From Macrotis lagotis (Eukaryota > Chordata > Mammalia > Peramelemorphia > Peramelidae): DNA of 64,000 nucleotides. The position numbers and the translations under genes are program-made. This document shows positions 57,691 to 64,000 of this stretch, in pieces. The stretch lies in contig NC_133666.1 in assembly GCF_037893015.1 (NCBI RefSeq), positions 225,447,258 through 225,511,257 on the forward strand, in the 5' to 3' direction. Every line of letters starts with the position of its first letter. Within the stretch, counting starts at the first letter, position 1. The notes under the pieces were generated by a model. That model searched no databases and was not told the DNA's origin. It was given only the letters and a program-made list of their open reading frames with translations.

Positions 57691-57839
57691 AGAAATACTT
57701 ATTTTATATATCCAGTTCCTTAAAACATCAGGTATTCGTTCCATTAATTTTTGTTGATAATGAGAATCCAGGCTGAACATTAGGGCATAATTTCTTTTTG
57801 GCTTTCCTGTTCCCCCTAGTAATCATAGGATAATGGATT

Positions 57840-58020
57840 TAGAATTTGGAAGGAACTTAGAAATTATCCAAGCTAATCTTCTTTCTCCCTTTTTTGTCTT
57901 CTTTTTTGTTAAACAGAGGCTATTTTATCCTTCCCTGGAAGATGTGGAAACCAAAGCTCAAAGAGATTACCTAAATTTCCCAAGCTCAGACAGCTAGTTA
58001 GTTGACCCAGACTTTGAACC
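57840..58020 (-). repeat. MIR SINE
   Basis: 'ggaaggaacttagaaattat', 'aaccaaagctcaaagagatt', 'agctcagacagctagttagt'. Confidence 0.65.
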
Positions 58021-58059
58021 TATCTATCTCCAAGTTCAGCAATTTTTCCATTTCATCGT

Positions 58060-58330
58060 ATGTTCTTGTCCTTAAAGATGGCAAAAACAGAACTTTTCAT
58101 CTTCCTCTTTGTCCTTGTAACTTTACCTGTCTTTTTTCATTACTGCCAACAGCACAATTCTTTCAGTTCTTTGAGCCTAATTCTTCAACATCAACCTTGA
58201 ATAATCTATATGTTCTGTCTACTCCACTCAAACATATTACAGTCATGTTATGGTCTCTTATTGTAAACCATGATCTATCTTCCCATCTCTGACACCAGTG
58301 TCCAAAGTTTTATTCAAATTCCAACGATAT
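58060..58330 (+). mobile_element. L2 LINE fragment
   Basis: 'ggcaaaaacagaacttttca', 'tcttcctctttgtccttgta' and following text resemble the L2 ORF2 region just after the RT catalytic box. Moderate divergence. Confidence 0.45.
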
Positions 58331-58339
58331 TTTGCTAGA

Positions 58340-58527
58340 TTATTTGTTGTATAGTGAAAAGAACACAGTATTGAGGGTCTAAAAACTAGTTATAATTCTT
58401 AGATCCACCACTAATTGTTGTTTGTTTATTTTTGGACTAGTTATGCACTAGTTTGGGGTTCAGTTTGTTGGTAAAATGAGAAGGTTGGATTGATCTCCTA
58501 GATCCCTTCTAGCTTTTGATTTATAAT
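58340..58527 (+). repeat. MIR SINE
   Basis: 'tgtatagtgaaaagaacaca', 'ttggtaaaatgagaaggttg', 'gattgatctcctagatccct'. Confidence 0.65.
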
Positions 58528-58848
58528 GCACCATTCTAAGCAAATCCTTCACTCTAATTGGAAAAACTTCCTTGCTGTGCCCACTTCTGAACTTTTATAT
58601 CATCCATGTGATTGGAATAACACTCTCATTCTTTTATTCCAAATTGGCCCCCTTCCATCCTCCCAAGCACATTTTAAATCTCATTGGTGCCACTGGAACT
58701 TGCAGTACTGAGCAGAAATAGACCCATATGCCCTAGAAACATCATTAACATGATACCTTCCCCATGTCCACTTATTCTCATTTGCTTAATTGTTTTCATG
58801 TTCTTTTACTTTTTCAAGTACATATGTGTATATACAGAGAAATGTGTC

Positions 58849-58852
<4 letters not shown>

Positions 58853-58895
<43 letters not shown>

Positions 58896-58945
58896 GTATG
58901 CACAAACACACACAAAGACAGACAGACAGATGGATAGATAGAATG
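58853..58945. repeat. Compound microsatellite (TA)n-(CA)n-(GACA/GATA)n
   Basis: TA run at 58853-58890, then CA-rich, then 'gacagacagaca' and 'gatggatagata' up to about 58942. Confidence 0.92.
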
Positions 58946-58949
58946 AATG

Positions 58950-59166
58950 AATTCCAGTCAGGAAGACCCAAGTTTGAATCCTTCCATAGAGACATACTAG
59001 CTGTCTGAACTTGGTCAAGTCACTTAAGCTCTCTCAGGCTCAGTTTTTTCATTTGTAGAATGAAGAAAATAATAGCAATTATGTTCTATGTTGCTATAAG
59101 GGTCAAATGAGAATATGTGTAAAGTGCTTTGCAAACCTTAATATGTTATGTAAATATTAACTATAG
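58950..59166 (+). repeat. THER1 SINE
   Basis: 'ccagtcaggaagacccaagt', 'gaacttggtcaagtcactta', 'gggtcaaatgagaatatgtg', 'taaagtgctttgcaaacctt'. Confidence 0.8.

Positions 59167-59169
<3 letters not shown>

Positions 59170-59214
<45 letters not shown>
59170..59214. repeat. (GT)n microsatellite
   Basis: Pure GT run of about 45 bp at the tail of the preceding THER1. Confidence 0.97.
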
Positions 59215-59215
<1 letters not shown>

Positions 59216-59385
59216 ATTTCTAGCTAGGCAATGCAAGCTCTGGACTTGGAGAAGGAAGAACTGAGTTCAAGTCCTAGACATTGTGTATGTGAGATACTGA
59301 AAAAGTCAATCTGTCTCAGCTTCAGTTATCTCATTCATAAAATGGGTATAATAACAGTGCAGGGCTGTTGTTAGAATCAAAGGAG

Positions 59386-59390
<5 letters not shown>

Positions 59391-59436
<46 letters not shown>
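59391..59436. repeat. (GT)n microsatellite
   Basis: Pure GT run of about 46 bp. Confidence 0.97.
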
Positions 59437-59438
<2 letters not shown>

Positions 59439-59765
59439 TACTTAGGTGGTACAGTGGATAGAGCTCTGCTCTTGGAGTCAGGAGGATAGGAGTTCAAACC
59501 AGCTTCAGACAATTGACTCTCACTAACTGTATGACCCTGAGCAAGTCACTCTGATTGCCCCACATCCAGGTCATCTCCAGTCATCCTGATTCATATCTGG
59601 TCACTGGACCCGGATGGCCCTGGAGGAGAAAGTGAGGCTGTTGACTTAACACAGCTCCACCTCTCTCAAATCCAATTCACATGCTTGTCATGGCATCATG
59701 CTTGTCATGGCATCACCTCCCTGATGTCATGGACTTCTTTGAAAATGAAGGACAAACATTATTAT
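59437..59765 (+). mobile_element. Mar-1-like SINE, full length, with a 17-bp tandem duplication
   Basis: 'ggtggtacagtggatagagc', 'catctccagtcatcctgatt', 'ctggaggagaaagtgaggct', 'gaaaatgaaggacaaacatt'. It is the best-preserved member of this class here. The unit catgcttgtcatggcat is exactly doubled at 59680-59696 and 59697-59713. Confidence 0.88.
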
Positions 59766-59783
59766 GTATGTATACACACATAC

Positions 59784-59831
<48 letters not shown>

Positions 59832-59870
59832 TATATATTACATATATATATATATTATATATATATATAA
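59784..59870. repeat. (TA)n with short palindromic breaks
   Basis: TA run interrupted by 'taat' and 'ttacat' steps; strongly self-complementary. Confidence 0.93.
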
Positions 59871-59954
59871 TTTTGCAAGTCTTAAAATACTACATAAATG
59901 TTAACCATCATTATTGTTATTGTAGCTGTCATTGCAATTTTTTTCCTTGTTTGC

Positions 59955-60055
59955 CTATCCATTTAAGCACTTCTTTTGACTCTGAGTTCACTAAGGGCAG
60001 AAACTTTAGGAAAACTTGATATCTTTTATGTACACATACCAGGAGCTTTATAATT
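59955..60055 (+). mobile_element. L2 3'-end fragment
   Basis: 'agttcactaagggcagaaac', then 'gtacacataccaggagcttt'. Short, diverged. Confidence 0.4.
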
Positions 60056-60059
60056 TTTT

Positions 60060-61685
60060 AAAATCATTGTTAATTAGGTGATGAAAAAACCTACAAATTA
60101 GGATTGTTTCAGAATTTAAAAGCTGCAAGGTCATTAGTTTACTCTATATTGTCATCTAGGTACATACAAGTCAGCAAAGTAAGGGTTAAGTTTTTGATTT
60201 CATCTTACTCTAGAGACATAAGTAGAGATGATTAGGTTGAGATTCACAACCCTGATAATTAGCTTAGAGATTCTGAATCAGAATGTGTGCTGTGAAAAAA
60301 AGTGATTTTTGGAGCAGTTAGCCCTAAGGGGCTGGATAACCAGCTGTCTCGGATTTTTATACCTGCCAACATCTGGTTTGGCAAAGTAGGTATCAGACTA
60401 TGTAACAGACCAGGAGGGAGTCCCCATAACAACTTTGCCTCTGACCTCCTGAGAGCTGGAGGAATGTTTGATTCTCTATTGGGTACAATTAGACAAAAGG
60501 TAGAATTATTTAGACTGTATAACATTTCCAAAGTGACACACATATTTTTTTATTCAAAATTATTTCCCTCCCTTGTATTTGGAGGTGGGAGGAATTCCCA
60601 AGGGCAAGGAGAGCAGAGCTTTGGCCCAAGCACAGAACAGTGGGAGATCAAACTCCGCCTTGGGAGCATCAGGTGGGAAGCCTAGGAAAGCTCAGAAGAT
60701 ACTAAGAAGCCCCAAGCCTGGAGGTTCTCAGGACCAGGCAGAGACTGAGAAGTGACTCCAGAAAATTGTCATTTGCTGTGTTGCTGCTGGGGGATGTCAC
60801 AGGCAGCTTTTGCTTCTCTTTCCAAGCTTGTCATCATAAAATAGCCTCTGATAGACTATGACCAGCCTGGTTTTAAGGGCAAAGTTAGATTGCCTTTCCA
60901 AGATTCCATGAAGATGCCCTTGGTCAGAGGTAATCTCAAGGGTTTGTATCCTTCTGGAGTCCCTGACACAAAGATGACAAATTTATTTAATGTTTTCACT
61001 TGTTTTTAATTTTTTTCCTCTAAGGCATCTTTATGTTTTATTTCACCTTATCCTCACAATAAAAAGAATAATAAAAATAAAACTAAGAAAATTCCCCAGT
61101 ACTCTAGCCTTGTTTCTGCTTAGCTCTGTGTTGTGTCCTTTTTGCCTCAAGACTCTTTAAGACTTAAGAGTCTGCTCTTTATGGTTAAGGGTTGACTTTT
61201 TCTTTGTTGGTACCATGAGACCAAGTAATTTAGACTCCACACCTTGTTGACACTATGGAGTCATTCAAGGGTAAAATTTGAAGTCATTTCTTGGATACTT
61301 ATGAAAACTGAGCATATGGACACAGGAACCCTGCCCCTCCACTTGCCACTTGCCCCTCCCCAACCTTTCTGCATTACAATTGCAGAATATTTCCATATTA
61401 TTGTGATAGGACTCTAAACCACTCAAGGAAGAAGAGTTGTGATTTAAACCCTGATTCCAAACTCTTGGAGAGTCAAGAGGAGTACTGGTGTTTGGAGGAG
61501 GCTTACTTGATGGTATATCACTTGACATCCTTCTGTTTCCTAACACATGTAGGAATTTGTCTAAAAATCTCACTTCCTTTCAGTCCATTATTAAAATTTG
61601 AGTCCTAAATGGGCAGGCACATCTTTTTTTAAGATGAACTTTATATTGCGTAGCACTGTTGTCTTAATTTTATGATGATTCATCA
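60060..61685. other. Repeat-poor block with chance open frames
   Basis: About 1.6 kb. The 127-residue plus frame at 60302-60685 and the minus frames at 60259-60543 and 61265-61573 overlap, match no family I know and have no splice context. 60560-60760 is purine-rich. It may contain an unrecognised old repeat. Confidence 0.35.
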
Positions 61686-61689
61686 TAAA

Positions 61690-61771
61690 AGAATAATAAT
61701 AATAATAATAATAATTGTTACCATTTATATAGCATTTTAAGGTCAACCTAAATATATATATATATATATAA
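61690..61771. repeat. (AAT)n, THER1 tail piece and (TA)n
   Basis: (aat)n at about 61690-61713 continues into 'ttgttaccatttatatagca' (reverse THER1 3' end) and a TA run at 61752-61771. Confidence 0.75.
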
Positions 61772-61794
61772 TACACACAAATACATGCATTTGC

Positions 61795-61868
61795 TCTAGG
61801 GTTTTCTTGGCAAAGTTATGAAGTGGTTTGCCATTTTTTTTCTCCAGCTCATTTTACAGATGAAGAAC
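61795..61868 (-). mobile_element. SINE with BovB/RTE-like tail, cut by the assembly gap
   Basis: 'tagggttttcttggcaaagt', 'gaagtggtttgccatttttt', 'ctccagctcattttacagat' then N. Reverse copy; its head lies in the gap. Confidence 0.8.
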
Positions 61869-61968
61869 NNNNNNNNNNNNNNNNNNNNNNNNNNNNNNNN
61901 NNNNNNNNNNNNNNNNNNNNNNNNNNNNNNNNNNNNNNNNNNNNNNNNNNNNNNNNNNNNNNNNNNNN
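61869..61968. other. Assembly gap, 100 N
   Basis: Exactly 100 N, the usual placeholder for a gap of unknown size. It lies between two SINEs in opposite orientation, so a repeat-caused assembly break is likely. Confidence 0.97.
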
Positions 61969-62150
61969 CTAGCTGTGTGTGTGACTTTGGGCAAATCACT
62001 TAACCTCTGACTCAAAGTCTTAACTGGAAATTGGAAGAATAATAATAGCACCTAACATCCAGGGTGGTTATGAGTACCAAATAAGATAATAGTTGTAAAA
62101 AAAGTGATTAGTAATGTGCTTGGTATGGAATAAGTGCTAACTAAATACTT
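61969..62150 (+). repeat. THER1 SINE, 5' part lost in the gap
   Basis: 'ctagctgtgtgtgtgacttt', 'gggcaaatcacttaacctct', 'aataatagcacctaacatcc', 'ggaataagtgctaactaaat'. Confidence 0.8.
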
Positions 62151-62279
62151 ATTCCCTTTCCCTCCCTATTTCACCCAGCATAGGTCTCTCCATTGCTCTT
62201 TGGGTGACCCATCCTTTTGAGTATTAGGAAACTCCAACATTACTTGTTTCACACCTGTATGACTCAATTCCATGAATAT

Positions 62280-62880
62280 TGGCAATAAAAATGATGGACC
62301 TCTGTCTTAGGGAGAAGATTGAAGTTGTGAGAACACACAATTTCCCAAGTGCTCCTATTCGGTTCTGGGACCAGATTCTTGTCTATTCAAAGCATCAATC
62401 CAAGATATTAGTACTGATGGGCAAATTCAATGATCTGGCCATAAAAATGTGTTTCATAGTCTGCACAATAAACATACTTCATCCACTTGTTTTTTTCCTT
62501 TGGATATAATTTACTCTTTTGAGTAATTATGGGTCTAATTTAAGATGTTCTGTAATGATATGTGGCTTTATACAATCATCAAAACATAATCGATAAACTG
62601 GAGACTCTCAGAGAACTTAAGATTGACAGGAAATCCCCCCTTCCATTTGAACTTTGAGCTATATACCCTTATTTTTGCCCTCTATGATAGTGGCAGGTAT
62701 TTTAGGAGAATGTGTCTCCATATTTTGTGTTTCTCTTGATGTTAATAGCTTGAAGGTCATCAAGAAAAGTTATCTCTGTTATTGCATATATCAAGGTATC
62801 TTCTAAGATTCCTTCTGAAAAAATGGAGCTTTTGAAAATTAAAAAGATTCCTAAGTTTAATACTTAGGTAATAAATTATG
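62280..62880 (-). mobile_element. Possible antisense RTE-like LINE debris
   Basis: The phrase 'aaagttatctctgtt' followed by 'atcaaggtatcttctaagat' (about 62765-62810) parallels 'aaagttatctctgtt...gaaagaatcttgtatgat' in the LINE at 40815-40860. No other motif confirms it. Confidence 0.3.
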
Positions 62881-62884
62881 TCTT

Positions 62885-64000
62885 ATTTTCTCACTTTATA
62901 TTTTGTGTATCCTCTATTTCTTATTCTCATATTGCCTCAATTCCATGGTGCTATTGATTTATAAAAGTCAAATAATCAAAGCTCAAATCTGCCAAAAGAA
63001 CTTCCTACTGTTGAAGTAGAAACTTTCCCACTTTGTGTTGTACAACATATATACCACCAATTAAATCCATGTTTTGAAGAAAATAAAATAAAACATTTGA
63101 ATCATGGTGAAAGGAGAGGAGTGTGTATATATAACCAACCTGAAGAATAGACAAAGAGATGAAGGAAGTTGGTGGGTGGGGGGAAAATTGAAATAAAAAT
63201 TAAAGGAAGGTAATGAAGAAACTAGAAGTATAAAGTTTGAATTGAAAAGCTGTTATCTTTTTATTTTCATAGTTGTAGATAACAACTGTTCAATAATATG
63301 AAGCAATAACAGTTTATTGTAGTTTTAACTGGCAAGGTTAATTCTCTAGACGAAAGATGTCATAGATTTTTGTATAGATTGCTCAATGCACATTTAAAAA
63401 TAAAGTTTAATGAAAACAGTGATATGCTTCTGTTATAGAAATCTCCCAGCTTTCCTTATGTAGCCAAACAATGAAATATCCTGAAGAGCAGAGGTTCAGA
63501 TCAAAATAAATACATTTAATCATTCTGATATTATTTTTATAGTGAATTTTAAAATCATGTGATTTCCTTGATTTTTTCTCCCCGCTATACTAGTCTCATT
63601 CCATTTCTCAACTGTACTTTTTTGGAGGTGGCTTCAAATCATATATGGGATAGCAAGTTAAGATCATAAAAAGTAAGGAAAAACAGTCATGACTTTATTT
63701 TTCTGTAGATTTTCATTACTCCAATACTCTTTTTCAATTCTATACAGAGAGTGGGGTGTGTGAAATGTTCAGTGAGGGTTAGCACCTCTAGTGTGAGTCT
63801 GCTCATCCATGTTGGTGGCCAACTGTCCCCCAAGTTTTCACAAGAAGCTGTAACATGCAAAGTGGCTACATATCACTAAAACCATCTGGGCAGATGGGCT
63901 AAAGCAGGTTGAAGATAACTGACTACCCTTAAAACCATTGGTTAGTTGAGGAATGCCTATTCCATTCGTGTGAAGACTTCCTCCAGCAGACCTCAAAAGG
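62885..64000. other. Unidentified stretch to the window end
   Basis: About 1.1 kb of AT-rich sequence with an A/G-rich patch (63085-63240). No repeat, exon or RNA gene recognised. Confidence 0.35.

Larger units (their letters stand above)
59215..59930 (+). repeat. THER1 SINE split by a microsatellite and a SINE
   Basis: The 5' part lies at 59215-59390 ('ctggacttggagaaggaaga', 'ctgagttcaagtcctagaca', 'gaatcaaaggagatttt'). The 3' part lies at about 59870-59930 ('gcaagtcttaaaatactaca', 'taaatgttaaccatcattat'). It is in register when the middle is removed. Confidence 0.7.

Noticed and set aside
60259-60685. Overlapping frames of 94 and 127 residues on opposite strands
   Set aside because: They overlap each other, match no family I know and lack exon signals. 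Kept only as part of a repeat-poor block.

Overview
This window is AT-rich mammalian chromosomal DNA, almost certainly from a marsupial. The evidence is its repeat content: many SINEs of the WSINE1, Ther-1/MIR and Mar-1 types (CORE-SINE-like heads, some with RTE/BovB-like tails), marsupial-style L1 pieces, L2/CR1 and RTE-clade LINE remnants, and long dinucleotide microsatellites. The density of short SINEs ending in 'ttgccttgcaaaaacctaaaa' suggests an Australian lineage such as a dasyurid. Repeat family names were recognised by eye, not by a library search.

I see no functional protein-coding gene, exon chain, RNA gene, CpG island, CRISPR array or prokaryotic feature. The one long open frame (7320-8207, minus) belongs to a processed retrocopy of RACK1 (GNB2L1). 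It has its 5' UTR, poly-A, a frameshift, a five-codon deletion, and a target-site duplication at an L1-type TT/AAAA nick. The region is best read as intergenic or deep intronic.

Layout. 1-7 kb: old L1 pieces, MIR/THER SINEs, a possible LTR-like fragment, a CA repeat and a young WSINE1. 7.25-8.37 kb: RACK1 retrocopy. 8.4-10.3 kb: a SINE and a long L2 fragment with its RT region. 10.9-13.8 kb: TA repeat and L1 ORF2. 15.9-18.8 kb: L1 3' end split by a SINE, then an element resembling a hAT transposon split by a WSINE1. 20.7-26.8 kb: L2, SINEs and a 5'-truncated L1 inside a THER1. 27.8-29.1 kb: RTE-clade LINE split by a WSINE1. 29.4-30.4 kb: a pair of diverged direct repeats. 31-37 kb: SINE/MIR mosaic. 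37.2-39.1 kb: repeat-poor. 39.3-43.8 kb: WSINE1, RTE-like LINE and SINEs. 44-51 kb: L2 with stacked SINEs. 52.6-54 kb: repeat-poor. 54-55.8 kb: antisense L1. 57-60 kb: hAT-like element, MIRs and a microsatellite cluster. 60-64 kb: largely unique, with a 100-N assembly gap between two opposed SINEs.

The elements work together only as layers of insertion: L1 machinery probably placed the RACK1 copy and the A-tailed WSINE1 copies, while RTE-like LINEs probably served the SINEs with RTE/BovB-like tails. Nested breakpoints with matching duplications give a relative order of events. I found no convincing new biological system.
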